Below, in pieces: positions 18,040 through 27,578 of a DNA stretch of 64,000 nucleotides. The position numbers were made by a program, and so were the translations under genes. Below the pieces are notes generated by a model. The model made no database searches, was not told the DNA's origin, and worked only from the letters and a program-made list of their open reading frames with translations. Source of the stretch: Leptospira congkakensis (lineage in GTDB: Bacteria > Spirochaetota > Leptospiria > Leptospirales > Leptospiraceae); the NCBI RefSeq assembly GCF_004770265.1, contig NZ_RQGQ01000009.1, positions 1 to 64,000 of the forward strand, in the 5' to 3' direction. Positions within the stretch are counted from its first letter, which is position 1. The number at the start of each line of letters is the position of its first letter.

Positions 18040-18948
18040 GTGCCTTTTATATTTTTCATCATTTTGTTTTTTTCTTGTGAAGAGAGCCCCCGTAAGGATG
18101 TTTTTCTACCAGAGTCATTGCCTTCTGAGGAAACCATTAAACTTTCTCTTTCATCTGACTCTCATTTAGCGAAGTTACAAAGTGTTGCGAAATCGGAAGG
18201 TAGAACTTTAACGGCATGGAAAGAAAGGGAACGTTCCTTGGTTACCGATGAAGAAATATCAAAGTTTTGGACTTTGGAGAAAAAATCCTTACCAAGGGAA
18301 GTCTCTGATACAGATTCAATCGATCGTCTAAGAGAATCAATTCGCATTCGTATCGTATGGAGTCGTATCTTTCACCGAGCGGGTGTTCAATGGAAAGAAA
18401 AGTCTTTTGAAATTGGACGAAATGAACTTTTAAAAAAAATATCAATTAAAAATTCACCTAAGTTCGGTTCTTTGGATGCTAAATGGGTGATTGTCGAATG
18501 GAGTGATTATTTGTGCAATTTTTGCCGAGATACTTTTCCTCATACTCAGAATATACTTAAAAAATATAAATCGCAAATACTTTATGTTCATAAAGATTTC
18601 CCATTAGATTCAGATTCGGAAGAAGGTTTGTTACCTCTTGCCATGGGTCGCTGTTTGTGGAAAAGGGATTCAAAGAATTTTCCTCTCCATATGCAATTGT
18701 TATATGGAAATTCTAAAAAAATAACACGTAACGAAAACATAAAGGTTGCCGAGTGGGAATCTCTAACGGAATGCCAATCAAAGGAGCTTAAATCGAAATA
18801 TTTCGCACTCGTGAAAGATGATTTGAAGGAAGCAGCTGCCTTTGGGGTGAGTTCGGTTCCAACTTTTTGGGTCAATGGTCGATGGATCGTGGGAGGTTTG
18901 AATGCTGAAACTTGGGAGCGAGTTTTAAAAGATACAATGAGTCCGTAA
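18040..18948 (+). CDS. DsbA-like thioredoxin-fold lipoprotein
   Basis: The leader ends in a lipobox (ILFFSC). The C-terminal half is a thioredoxin-fold DsbA/DsbG-like domain: active site CNFC near residues 159-162 in the context EWSDYLCNFCRDTFPHTQ, and a cis-proline loop at VPTFWVNGRWIVGG. The N-terminal 120 residues are charged and helical and could be a dimerisation or peptidyl-prolyl-like region. It would make, isomerise or reduce disulfides in the periplasm, or keep haem-binding or copper-binding cysteines reduced. GTG 18040 is the only in-frame start after a stop at 18010. Confidence 0.82.
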   Translation: MPFIFFIILFFSCEESPRKDVFLPESLPSEETIKLSLSSDSHLAKLQSVAKSEGRTLTAWKERERSLVTDEEISKFWTLEKKSLPREVSDTDSIDRLRESIRIRIVWSRIFHRAGVQWKEKSFEIGRNELLKKISIKNSPKFGSLDAKWVIVEWSDYLCNFCRDTFPHTQNILKKYKSQILYVHKDFPLDSDSEEGLLPLAMGRCLWKRDSKNFPLHMQLLYGNSKKITRNENIKVAEWESLTECQSKELKSKYFALVKDDLKEAAAFGVSSVPTFWVNGRWIVGGLNAETWERVLKDTMSP

Positions 18949-19010
18949 AAAATTTCTTGCCTTCTTTTTCAAATCGGTTTTCCTAAATCCACCTTTTCAG
19001 AGGACAGAAT

Positions 19011-20480
19011 ATGAAATTTAGATTATCTGTAATTCCCTTGTTGCTCTTGCCAGTTTTACTTGTTGTAAATTGTGGCAAAAAACTCCACTTCTCAATGGTT
19101 ACATCCACTTCAATGGAAAACGGTCTCCCATTTTTTGTGTTAGATGGTAAAGAGTGGAAGGCCGAACCAGGTGCGGAGTTTGTCAAATTGCATTTTTATG
19201 CGGACAATGCGTTTTCTTTGAGTAAGGTTTCTATTGAATCTTGTTCTGGTTCTTTTAAAGATCGTATCGCTGCTTATGTAAATTTTGACGAAGTATATGC
19301 AAGTACAGACGTTAAAAACTCAAATTCAGAAGTTAATTTTGATCCGATTGTGCAGGCTAGGTCGGTTACTTTGAATTTCCAAAGAAACCAAAATATTTGT
19401 TTGAAGTCAGTGAAATTTTATGATGAAAAGAAAAAAGCATATAGAACTTACGCACCGGAAATCATCTCAGGAATCGTAACTGCCTCGGAAACAGCTTCAC
19501 CGGAACCAACTTACTCTGTTCTAAATCTTTTTGATTCTAAATATGAAAATGGTTATGCTTCTGTCAAAGGTGGTGTTGGAGTCACATTTAACTTTGATTT
19601 CACGGAAAAGAAAAAAATATCTGTAATCAAAATTTGGAACGGATACCAACGTTCTGATGTTCATTGTATCAAAAATGGAAGAGTGAAATCCTTTCTTTTG
19701 ACTGGTGATGACGGATATTCTGCAAAGATAAATGTAGAAGACTCAATGGGAAGCCAAGAGATCGCACTTCCCACTCCTTATCAAGGTCAAAAATTATCCA
19801 TGAAGGTGGAAGAGATTTATCCAGGTTTAACTGAAAAAGGAATCGTTTTATCAGAGTTACGTTTTGGAAACGACGGAGATTGGTTCGCGATGGATACACT
19901 CCCAAAATCCAAAGAGACTGCTAACAAAAATTTTGAAGCCTTCACCAAAGCCTCTTTACGAAAGGTACTGAATCGCGGTTTAACAGGAAGAGAAGTGACA
20001 GCCGTAACAGAAGAAGCGGTTACGGATCTACCAGCAGGTGCAGATAACGAAGTTTCCGTGGAAGAGAACTTGGATCCACCTTCGGCTTCTGATTGGACCA
20101 TTCGATTGCGCTCTGACGGAACTTTCTTTTTGGAAGGTTCCACAGCACGTACCAATTACGATGCGGGTGAAGAAAGTTCTCAGCGTTTTTATGGAATGGG
20201 GAACTATGAAATTAAAGAGACAAGTCCTGGAAAGATAGATCTTCGAATTTTTGGATTCCTCCGTAAACAAACGTTCACAAATTTTTTAGATTATGGGGAA
20301 GGGGATTGTAATGGTTGCGGACGAGATTGTAACCAAGTAAAAAATCCTGATCCAAATAATACGGAGAAAATTTTTCAGGAATTTGTGACACTACAAGTAA
20401 GAGGAAAACATTTTTATCTGACCAATTCTAAAAAAACAGAAAACTTAGACTTCTCTACTTTGGAATTAAGTTTAGAATGA
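19011..20480 (+). CDS. Lipoprotein with discoidin-like/NADase-type glycan-binding domain
   Basis: The signal peptide ends in LLVVNC. Residues 165-300 look like a discoidin/galactose-binding jelly roll of the kind seen in Leptospira proteins annotated as NADase-type glycan-binding: VLNLFDSKYENGYASVKGG, FDFTEKKKISVIKIWNGYQ and VLSELRFGNDGDWF. The C-terminal part (about 340-489) carries RLRSDGTFFLEG and a cysteine cluster CNGCGRDC near residue 436. No catalytic NADase motif is visible. It is probably a surface or periplasmic binding protein. ATG 19011 is preceded by AGAGGACAG. Confidence 0.75.
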   Translation: MKFRLSVIPLLLLPVLLVVNCGKKLHFSMVTSTSMENGLPFFVLDGKEWKAEPGAEFVKLHFYADNAFSLSKVSIESCSGSFKDRIAAYVNFDEVYASTDVKNSNSEVNFDPIVQARSVTLNFQRNQNICLKSVKFYDEKKKAYRTYAPEIISGIVTASETASPEPTYSVLNLFDSKYENGYASVKGGVGVTFNFDFTEKKKISVIKIWNGYQRSDVHCIKNGRVKSFLLTGDDGYSAKINVEDSMGSQEIALPTPYQGQKLSMKVEEIYPGLTEKGIVLSELRFGNDGDWFAMDTLPKSKETANKNFEAFTKASLRKVLNRGLTGREVTAVTEEAVTDLPAGADNEVSVEENLDPPSASDWTIRLRSDGTFFLEGSTARTNYDAGEESSQRFYGMGNYEIKETSPGKIDLRIFGFLRKQTFTNFLDYGEGDCNGCGRDCNQVKNPDPNNTEKIFQEFVTLQVRGKHFYLTNSKKTENLDFSTLELSLE

Positions 20481-20487
20481 AATAGTA

Positions 20488-21105
20488 ATGAATTATTTTT
20501 TGAATAAATTAACTTTTATTAGCTTGTCAATTTTATTTGTAATCATCTTCTCCTGTGGTGGGGAGGGTGAAAAAAAAGAGAATTCTCAAACAGAAACGCT
20601 CATTTCGAATCCGCATAAAGCAAGTAAGGTTTCTATTTTTATCAAATGGGAAACAACGAAACTCCCTTTACAAATGGAAATTCGAGAACCAAGTGGCGAA
20701 CAAAATTTGGTATTATGGACCACTGGGTCAGTCAAAGAAGGAAAACGAGCTCCGTTTGGAGATTTGATTCCCGAGAGTCTTCTCATTTTAAAGCCAGGCT
20801 CTAAAAAGCAGTTTTTACTTGTGATGAAAAATCCAACGGACAGAGCTGTATATTTTTTTGCGGCTCCCCATTCCGCTATGCCTGCGGAACATAGTTTTGG
20901 ATTTAAATTCAAATGTTTATGTGTCAACCATGCCTTTACTGTCCCGCCGAAGGAAACTTGGTATCGAGTTGTTGAAATTCGGTTAGCACCCGATTTTTTG
21001 GGTGATCAACTGACTCTAACTCATAACCTAATCGGTATCAGTCGAGAGAGAATGTTACAATTTGAGAAAAGTGCTGGAAAATCTATCCCTAACGAGATGG
21101 ATTGA
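20488..21105 (+). CDS. Cox11/CtaG-like copper-site lipoprotein
   Basis: The leader ends in a lipobox (IIFSC). The remaining 180 residues resemble the periplasmic domain of Cox11/CtaG, which hands copper to the CuB site of cytochrome oxidase. The match is in order: a KNPTDRAVYFFAAPHSAMP segment, like the family's N-x-S-x-K-P-I-T-G run with S-V-T-P-A; then FKCLCVNHAFTVPP, with C143 and C145 at the place of the copper-binding C-F-C-F motif; then RLAPDFLGDQLTLTHNLIG, like the closing D-P-E-x(n)-L-T-Y-x-F part. The middle Phe is Leu here. Classical Cox11 is anchored by a membrane helix rather than a lipid. It ends the haem/copper-themed run. Confidence 0.65.
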   Translation: MNYFLNKLTFISLSILFVIIFSCGGEGEKKENSQTETLISNPHKASKVSIFIKWETTKLPLQMEIREPSGEQNLVLWTTGSVKEGKRAPFGDLIPESLLILKPGSKKQFLLVMKNPTDRAVYFFAAPHSAMPAEHSFGFKFKCLCVNHAFTVPPKETWYRVVEIRLAPDFLGDQLTLTHNLIGISRERMLQFEKSAGKSIPNEMD

Positions 21106-21131
21106 GTTTGGCATTTACTTTAGAAATAAGA

Positions 21132-21974
21132 TTATACCAATTCGATTTTTTTATTCTCTAACGTTCTGTCGTATGAAAGTTTGAGAAACCACACGAAGGC
21201 TATCATAAACATCCAGGAGATTCCACCTGAGACAAGTCTTTCTCCACCGAAGACCCAATGATTGTCATGGGGAATAGAATCTACAAAATACGGCTGCATT
21301 TTGACGACGTAAACCCAACCAGCATGGATTCCGATGGAAAGATACAATGCACGAGTGTAAATCCATGCTAAAGATAAGGTATATCCGACCAAAAATAGCC
21401 CAATAAATTCAGATACAAAAATCAAAGGATCTGAAATAGGTCGTATGAAATGAGTGAGAGAGAAGAATAAACTTGTATATACTGAGGCTTTTTTTTCTCC
21501 TAAATCACTAATCCATGATTGTAAGAGGTAACCTCGAAAAAACAATTCTTCAACAAATGCGATACAAAACACAGCAGCTAAGAAGTACAAACATTTAACT
21601 AAATCGAAGAACTCCCAAGTTTTTGGTGCCAAGGTAGAAACATCAAAGAAAATTTTCACAACAACTACAAGTGATAAAGATAAAATTCCGGCTAAAAAAC
21701 CAATCCAGAGTTGTTGTTTTCTTTTTGAAAAATTTTCAAGCCCGAGGGATTGTATTGATTTTTTATCGATCTTTTTTCGAAACCAAATCAGAGAAATGAA
21801 AAGTATAACAGTAGCTGTCCGCGATAAGATTTTGGAAAAATGATATGGTTTTAATTGAGTCTCTGGGTTGTTCTGATAAAGAAACATCTGTAAGCTGTAA
21901 ATAGCTAAGCTGGCAATTAGGCTTAAAAAGATGATAGATAGGAAAAAAACAGTAAACTTTTTATATACGGACAT
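21132..21974 (-). CDS. CPBP-family intramembrane metalloprotease
   Basis: The 280-residue membrane protein has about eight hydrophobic segments and the family motifs EELFFRG (E-E-x-x-x-R), FSLTHFIRP (F-x-x-x-H), and a late IGIHAGWVY (H-x-x-x-B type). Members cleave CAAX-like prenylated or other membrane substrates, or act in bacteriocin immunity; the substrate here is unknown. It converges on the Cox11-like gene. A decayed copy of its active-site region is present at 13721-13837. Confidence 0.87.
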   Translation of the reverse strand: MSVYKKFTVFFLSIIFLSLIASLAIYSLQMFLYQNNPETQLKPYHFSKILSRTATVILFISLIWFRKKIDKKSIQSLGLENFSKRKQQLWIGFLAGILSLSLVVVVKIFFDVSTLAPKTWEFFDLVKCLYFLAAVFCIAFVEELFFRGYLLQSWISDLGEKKASVYTSLFFSLTHFIRPISDPLIFVSEFIGLFLVGYTLSLAWIYTRALYLSIGIHAGWVYVVKMQPYFVDSIPHDNHWVFGGERLVSGGISWMFMIAFVWFLKLSYDRTLENKKIELV

Positions 21975-22328
21975 AAGGAAGGTTCGCTAAAGCTAAAAGT
22001 GTTAGTATTTTAGTATATCTTACTTTTGGATTAAATGTTTTTTTTATTATTTTTTAACGGTTGCCTCTTCTTTTTCTTGGCTGAATCAGGTTCAGTGATT
22101 AAAATATGTCGAACTCGACTAGAAAAATTTTTTTCCAGTCTTGGTCAGACAATTAAAAAATTCAAAACCCAATCTTGTTTTCCTTAATCTTTCTGAACGG
22201 TGTTTTTTCAAATACTCCTGAACAAGATTTAAAAATTCCAAAGATAAAAGTTGTAATGATTTTGATGGCTTTTGGCCACCTAACGAACAAGATATGAAAT
22301 GGAGACTGACTAGTTGATTGATTTCTGG
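21975..22328. other. Intergenic stretch, nothing recognised
   Basis: This 354-base gap lies upstream of the CPBP gene and downstream of the large lipoprotein gene. AATCTTGTT (about 22172) and AACAAGATT (about 22222) are complementary arms about 40 bases apart, but no T-run follows. I see no gene or RNA here. Confidence 0.35.
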
Positions 22329-25300
22329 TTACGGGCAGGGGTGGCTTACTGCAAGATTGTATTTATTGGAAAGATAACATTCAACAATTTCTCTGTCAAC
22401 GGTAGAAAGTTGCTGGTCGAAATAGATCAAATCACCAAGAAAACCTTCTAAATAATCTCCATCAAAGGCGGGTGCTCCTCCGCCCCAATAGAACCTACCG
22501 ATGTCCAATTGTCCGGCAGAACAATTATAAGCGGTAGCCCCAAAACTTGAGGATGCCTCAATGGCTCCACCTTTATAAATATTTCCAGAAGTTCCATCAT
22601 AATCGAGAGTCATTAATATTTCTTCATTGACTCCACTGTAACTTGCGTTAGAGATCAATCGAATTGAGTTAAGTTGCAAGTCGAATAAGCTGATTTGGTT
22701 CCCAGACCCATTGGGTAAATACAATAACTTACCTGATGTGCCATTATGAAAAATTCCATCGCTGCCAGAACCATCCATATCATTAAATACGGCAAAGATT
22801 GTGTTCGCGGGAGTGTTTAATTCAGGAATGCAAGCTCTAGTTAAATATGTTCCTACTGAACTCACAAAACGCAAACCTTTTGATCCGTTGATACCGATAG
22901 CGTTAAAAATTGGCTGTTGGGCCCCCGTGCCTTGGCTGACATGAAGGCCGTTCCCACTCCGGTCATCCAAAACACCTACACAATTGGATCCTCCCACACA
23001 AAGGCCTGGGCCAAAAGATGCGGCCTCCGGCATCAAGAAAAACTTTAAACTGCTACTAGCAGGTGTTTGGTTCCAGCTACTGACCTGGGTCGGATAATGG
23101 CCTGACAAGGCTCTGATCTCCGAAATACTAAGAACACGATTGTAGATTCTAATTTCATCAAGGTCGCCAGTAAAGTTTGCGATTCCATCTAGGCGTCTGC
23201 CCACTTCCAAACTGGCTCCAGGAACAGTAGACCATGATTTAGGCCCTGCAGCACGTAAAACTCCATTCTCATAAATTTCAGTGTTTGTGGAATTATAAGT
23301 TCCGCAGAGATGCATCCATTGGTTTCGAAAACCTTCATGAAAGGTTGTGACGTCATCTGCCACACCAAACATACCTGTAACTGTATCAGAAACCACAAGC
23401 CCATTCCCTTGTGAGGTCGTAAAGGTTCCATATCCCACGATGTATTCACCAATAGAACTGGATTTATTAAACCATGCACAAATCGTCCTTGGATTATTTC
23501 CTATTGGCAAACCACTTGGACTCAATTTTTGCATAAAGGAAGCGCCATTAAAATAATAGGCGCCATTGGGATGTCCGTTGCGGTCTGTTGTGGTTATGGC
23601 TCCCGAGATCGTCAAATCATTTTGAAAATTTCCATAGTCTTTTGAATTCCCGTTGAACGGAAAATAGGTGATGAGTCCGAAAGGAACTTGCACTGCTAGT
23701 TTTTGGATGTCATCGTTGGCAAGGGCACCATTAAAAAAACGAACATCAGAGATTTTCCCTTTGAAGAAAAAACCATTCCCTGCATCTCCCACCTTGAAAC
23801 TATTTGCTGGTGGGTTCGGATTCATCGTAAAAACAAGGGGATCCATTTTGCCATTGATATAGATTTTCCAGTTGGTAGCATTCCGAGTTAATACGACATG
23901 AGACCATTGGTTTAAGGGTAATTTCATTGTGGAATTCCCACTACTTGCAACGGCTCCTAAACTTATCGCTAAAGTACGAGTGTTCCTATCGAAAGTGAGG
24001 CCATATCCATTGGAACCACCCTGACCATTATAGAATATAAACTGCGTGCTAACTCCACCTGCTGGATATATCCAAGCAGAAATGGTTAAATTATCTGTAA
24101 TGACTGGATTGATGTTTGCTGTTGACTGGATGACTTCTCCGCCCCCATGAAATTCGTAAGCTCCACCCGCGAGTCCATTTTCATCCATAGTGGGAGTGGG
24201 TGCACCTGTCACCAAACTATTGTTTGTCCCAATCGAGTCGTTTGTGTTTCCATCAAAGGTATAACGAAGTAGTTCTGAAGATTCTAGGTAACGAAGGGAG
24301 TGGTTTCCCGTATCTGCAATATAGATATTGAGTCCATCTGACAATAAATAACCTGGAAAGTTCAAAAGCCCATTTCCTCCAGTATTATCTGCGTATCCAG
24401 TAACACTTCCGACTAAGGTTGTGACTTTATTTGTTGTTAGGTTTAGATGCCTGATTTTATGACCAGACCATTCAGAAATAAATAAATCGGTTCCATCGGT
24501 TGTAAGGCCATGTGGATCGTTGAATTGTGCGGCAGTTCCAATTCCATCAGTGGAAGCTTGCACCCCATCACCAGCAATGGTATCAACAGCATTGGATCCT
24601 GTAAGGGCAATTCTACGAATTTTATGACCTCCAACACCAATATCAGAAACATAGAGGTAACTTCCTAGGCCGACCACTGCGATTGGGGACACGAAACGTG
24701 CGTTAGTTCCTATCGGGTCGTTGACAAAGCTACACAATGTTGGGCCGCCGGCAATAGTACTCACTGTAGTTGTTACAGGATTCACAACACGAATGGTGCA
24801 ATTTCCCCTATCCACAACATAGATGGTTCCATTAAAAACAGTGATCCAGGATGGGTTGTTAAAAGAAGCTAGGATCCCTGAAGTATTGTCAGCCGAGGCT
24901 GCATTTCCAGAACCAGCAAATGTAGATACCGCAGCGGTTGTTAGGTTAACAGTTCTAATCCTTCTACCAGCTGCTTCTAAAACAAATAAACTGTTTCCGT
25001 TTGTTGTGAGGCCAACAATCCCATTAAACTGAGCAGAGGTTCCAACCCCATCTTGGCAACTGGTTGTGACAGTGCCCGGACAAACTGTCCCACCACCGGT
25101 ATTTCCTCCGGCTAGGATGGTTGTAGTGCCGTTGGATTTATCGATTTTACGAATTACAGCATTATTAGTATCCGCTACATATACAAAGTTACCATCTGTA
25201 GCAATCATACCTGGGCCATTAAAGCGAGCCACTGTTGGCCCGGCAGAAGCAACGGCTCCGCCGGTAATGGCGCCAGCACCACCAGCGTTAGTAGGATAAG

Positions 25301-26024
25301 ATCCAACTCTGGTTCGAATGAATGTTTTTCTTCCGATTAAGTTAGTTCCTAAATTTGTACTTGGATTTTGGTGGAGATTCCCTCCAACAATATAACCAGT
25401 AACACATGTTATGAATATGGTTACGTTGGTAGCAGCGATTGTGCCTATTGATAATGTTGGGTTGTCAAAAGAACAGATTGTACCTACTGGCTGTGAGGTG
25501 ATGACTACGGAATAATTGGTTCCAGTTGCTGCGAGAGTTGAAAATTTTGTGAGACCATCTGTAGCAATGTTTAGAGTTTCTGCTCCATTATTTTGTACAC
25601 TGATGGTTCCACTTAAACCAGAGAGGTTTACACCAACTTCATAAAAGTTTGAACCCAGTCCACAAGTGATACTTACGTTTGTTACATTGTTGCTCTGAAC
25701 AACACCTTGTGCATTGGCAATCGTACAAACCAATCCTGCACCATTGGTTACAAAACTGACATCATAACTTTGGCCTGAACTGAGTTTGGTAGGGAAAACG
25801 AAATTTCCATCAGCACTCACTGTTACTGATTCTTGGTTGTTTGTGAGTGTGACTGATGTTCCAGGAAGGAGCCCCGATACAGCTCCACCAATACTATGTC
25901 CTGTAAACTGTGGACCGGAAAAAAAACGGAGGAAAGCTAAAAAATCCAAAGGGCTGCGAGTCAGGGAAGGGAACGAGCAGGAAGAAAGAACCAGAAATAC
26001 CAATGGTAGTGTAAATTTCTTCAT
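22329..26024 (-). CDS. Large lipoprotein with NHL beta-propeller and LamG-type domains
   Basis: About 1231 residues. The leader MKKFTLPLVFLVLSSC carries the lipobox, and I start at that methionine (26024) although the frame is open to 26093. Next come two copies (about residues 45-225) of a 75-residue Ig-like module ending in NVSITC or NVTIFITC; the same module occurs in the DUF1554 lipoprotein at 59104. Residues 250-580 hold NHL repeats (for example GNFVYVADTNNAVIRKI, SGHKIRHLNLTT). Then follow two LamG/concanavalin-like domains (about 600-980) with LTISAWIYPAGG and DEIRIYNRVLS, and a third lectin-like region. It is probably surface-exposed and binds glycans or proteins. No catalytic motif was seen. 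Confidence 0.85.
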   Translation of the reverse strand: MKKFTLPLVFLVLSSCSFPSLTRSPLDFLAFLRFFSGPQFTGHSIGGAVSGLLPGTSVTLTNNQESVTVSADGNFVFPTKLSSGQSYDVSFVTNGAGLVCTIANAQGVVQSNNVTNVSITCGLGSNFYEVGVNLSGLSGTISVQNNGAETLNIATDGLTKFSTLAATGTNYSVVITSQPVGTICSFDNPTLSIGTIAATNVTIFITCVTGYIVGGNLHQNPSTNLGTNLIGRKTFIRTRVGSYPTNAGGAGAITGGAVASAGPTVARFNGPGMIATDGNFVYVADTNNAVIRKIDKSNGTTTILAGGNTGGGTVCPGTVTTSCQDGVGTSAQFNGIVGLTTNGNSLFVLEAAGRRIRTVNLTTAAVSTFAGSGNAASADNTSGILASFNNPSWITVFNGTIYVVDRGNCTIRVVNPVTTTVSTIAGGPTLCSFVNDPIGTNARFVSPIAVVGLGSYLYVSDIGVGGHKIRRIALTGSNAVDTIAGDGVQASTDGIGTAAQFNDPHGLTTDGTDLFISEWSGHKIRHLNLTTNKVTTLVGSVTGYADNTGGNGLLNFPGYLLSDGLNIYIADTGNHSLRYLESSELLRYTFDGNTNDSIGTNNSLVTGAPTPTMDENGLAGGAYEFHGGGEVIQSTANINPVITDNLTISAWIYPAGGVSTQFIFYNGQGGSNGYGLTFDRNTRTLAISLGAVASSGNSTMKLPLNQWSHVVLTRNATNWKIYINGKMDPLVFTMNPNPPANSFKVGDAGNGFFFKGKISDVRFFNGALANDDIQKLAVQVPFGLITYFPFNGNSKDYGNFQNDLTISGAITTTDRNGHPNGAYYFNGASFMQKLSPSGLPIGNNPRTICAWFNKSSSIGEYIVGYGTFTTSQGNGLVVSDTVTGMFGVADDVTTFHEGFRNQWMHLCGTYNSTNTEIYENGVLRAAGPKSWSTVPGASLEVGRRLDGIANFTGDLDEIRIYNRVLSISEIRALSGHYPTQVSSWNQTPASSSLKFFLMPEAASFGPGLCVGGSNCVGVLDDRSGNGLHVSQGTGAQQPIFNAIGINGSKGLRFVSSVGTYLTRACIPELNTPANTIFAVFNDMDGSGSDGIFHNGTSGKLLYLPNGSGNQISLFDLQLNSIRLISNASYSGVNEEILMTLDYDGTSGNIYKGGAIEASSSFGATAYNCSAGQLDIGRFYWGGGAPAFDGDYLEGFLGDLIYFDQQLSTVDREIVECYLSNKYNLAVSHPCP

Positions 26025-26333
26025 TTTAGTAACTCGTTGTTTATTGAAGTGTGGAATGTTTGGGATTTTTATCAAGATATTTCGACTTTCCATTTTGGAA
26101 GTTTCTAATTTTTGATGTAACCTGATCTTTTTTGAAAGGTTTCCTTTGCATTTTTGTTGTTTTTGTATCCATCCTACTTTTTCAATTCACGAAACTACCC
26201 AGAAAAAGACTGTTGCAGTTCAAAATGATTCATTCGTTCCTGAATTTTTGTTCTGAAATCTATATCGGAACGACCCGTGTCATAAAATCCATTATACTCA
26301 TTGGCCAAGAGGAAAAGGTAGGAATTCTACTGT

Positions 26334-26518
26334 TTGCGTTTACTTTGTCCGGAAGTTCTGTATCGGTTGTGGTATCTACTCATCTTATTTTCTTTTATCC
26401 AATGTAGCCCCTCGGATTTGCAGAACGCGAATGATGTATATAGTCTCGAATTTAATGAAATGCAAATATTGATCTGTTTACTGAAATTATTAACTCATTA
26501 TTGTTCTACACAAAGTAA
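26334..26518 (+). pseudogene. N-terminal remnant of a lipoprotein gene
   Basis: On the plus strand this encodes a hydrophobic leader with a good lipobox (LLILFSFIQC), then SPSDLQNANDVYSLEF and a cysteine 20 residues on. This is the N-terminal module found on other lipoproteins of the window (48009, 49478, 59104; pattern C-x-P-x-x-L-x-N-x-C-D-x-x-S-x-x-F). The expected Cys before Asp is Asn here. After about 26515 the frame only reads the antisense of the neighbouring DUF1554 gene, so the rest of the protein is gone. The stretch 26025-26333 holds no other gene I can support. Confidence 0.45.
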
Positions 26519-27439
26519 GGAATATGAGTTTCCACAAGTTAAAGAGGCACTGGAGAGGGAGCCGCTACCTGTTTGGTTGTATTGGGTTGTTGTTACCGAT
26601 CCAGAATTTAAACTATAATTCGTGCAGGTAAGTCCTGCAAAAACTGTCCAGTTACCAGACATTCCGCTGATTCCTGTAGCTGCAGCTGCTGACCAACTAT
26701 TTGTTAGAGTTCCAAAAATGAATAATCCATTAGCATTGGTTGTCATGATCGGTGTAATTCCGTTAGATCTCACATAATTTGTGTTTGGTTTTAATACCCA
26801 ATCAATTTGTCCATCTCCGACGTTGGCAGTAATTGAGGCTCTTCTACAAGGAAGAGAACTACAGCCAGATTCGTCGACAAGTAAAGCTTTGTAAAGAGAT
26901 CCACCAACTGGTTTGGCACCATCACTATTACAAATTGTATCGGCGCCGGCGATACTTCCGATCGTAGGAATTGGATAGGTTGCTCCCGTTACAAATATTT
27001 TAAGAGTTGCGGGTGTTGGGGAAAAAAAAACTTCATCGGATGGAAGACTCTCTTTGTGGTTTAGGGAATTTTCAGCAACAATGCGATAATAATAGACAAC
27101 TCCATTGGTGAGACCTGTATGCGTTAGTTTTGCATCCTGAGTAATAATTTTATTAGCGGTAAGCAGATTGCTATTGGAAGTATTGGACCAATACACTGAA
27201 TAACGATTTGCACAATAGCTTGAATTCCAATTTAGTGCAATTTGTCCATTACTCGGGGTGGCGATCAAATTTTGTGGTTTGGCTGGCGGCGATGCGGAAA
27301 TTTCACAGTTCGATTGTACCAATATATTGGTTAAACCGCACTTTTCTTCTGCATCGTTGAAATTGCAGAGATCATCAGGTTTACAATACAAAGTGAGAAT
27401 AAAAATCAAACTAGATATTTTTAGAACTTTCGATTTCAT
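26498..27439 (-). CDS. DUF1554 lipoprotein with a fibronectin type III domain
   Basis: The leader (about 1-19) ends in LTLYC. Residues 50-140 form a fibronectin III-like domain (PQNLIATPSNGQIALNW, then GVVYYYRIVAENS). The C-terminal 165 residues are a DUF1554 domain, common in Leptospira: KIFVTGATYPIPTIGS, CRRASITANVGDGQIDWVL, LTCTNY and the final SLLCVEQ. The same C-terminal domain is in 59104-60066 (same LVCVEQ end), but the rest of the two proteins differs. Conserved cysteines suggest disulfides in an exported domain of C-type-lectin-like fold; the ligand is unknown. Confidence 0.85.
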   Translation of the reverse strand: MKSKVLKISSLIFILTLYCKPDDLCNFNDAEEKCGLTNILVQSNCEISASPPAKPQNLIATPSNGQIALNWNSSYCANRYSVYWSNTSNSNLLTANKIITQDAKLTHTGLTNGVVYYYRIVAENSLNHKESLPSDEVFFSPTPATLKIFVTGATYPIPTIGSIAGADTICNSDGAKPVGGSLYKALLVDESGCSSLPCRRASITANVGDGQIDWVLKPNTNYVRSNGITPIMTTNANGLFIFGTLTNSWSAAAATGISGMSGNWTVFAGLTCTNYSLNSGSVTTTQYNQTGSGSLSSASLTCGNSYSLLCVEQ

Positions 27440-27578
27440 TGGCTACATTTTACTTATAAAATTTGAAAATTGTCAATAAATTATAGATTTTGAAAAGGTC
27501 GACGATAGACGACTTTTGGCTAGATAGTTTAGGTTTGATGAATATATTGTAATTATCCGGTTACTCCTTTCGATCTTT

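Noticed and set aside
22171..22231. Inverted repeat AATCTTGTT / AACAAGATT
   Set aside because: Arms of only nine bases about 40 bases apart in AT-rich DNA, without a T-run. Too weak to call.
22329..26024. Several long plus-strand frames opposite the large lipoprotein gene
   Set aside because: They are low-complexity shadows of the repeat-rich minus-strand gene, without starts or domains.
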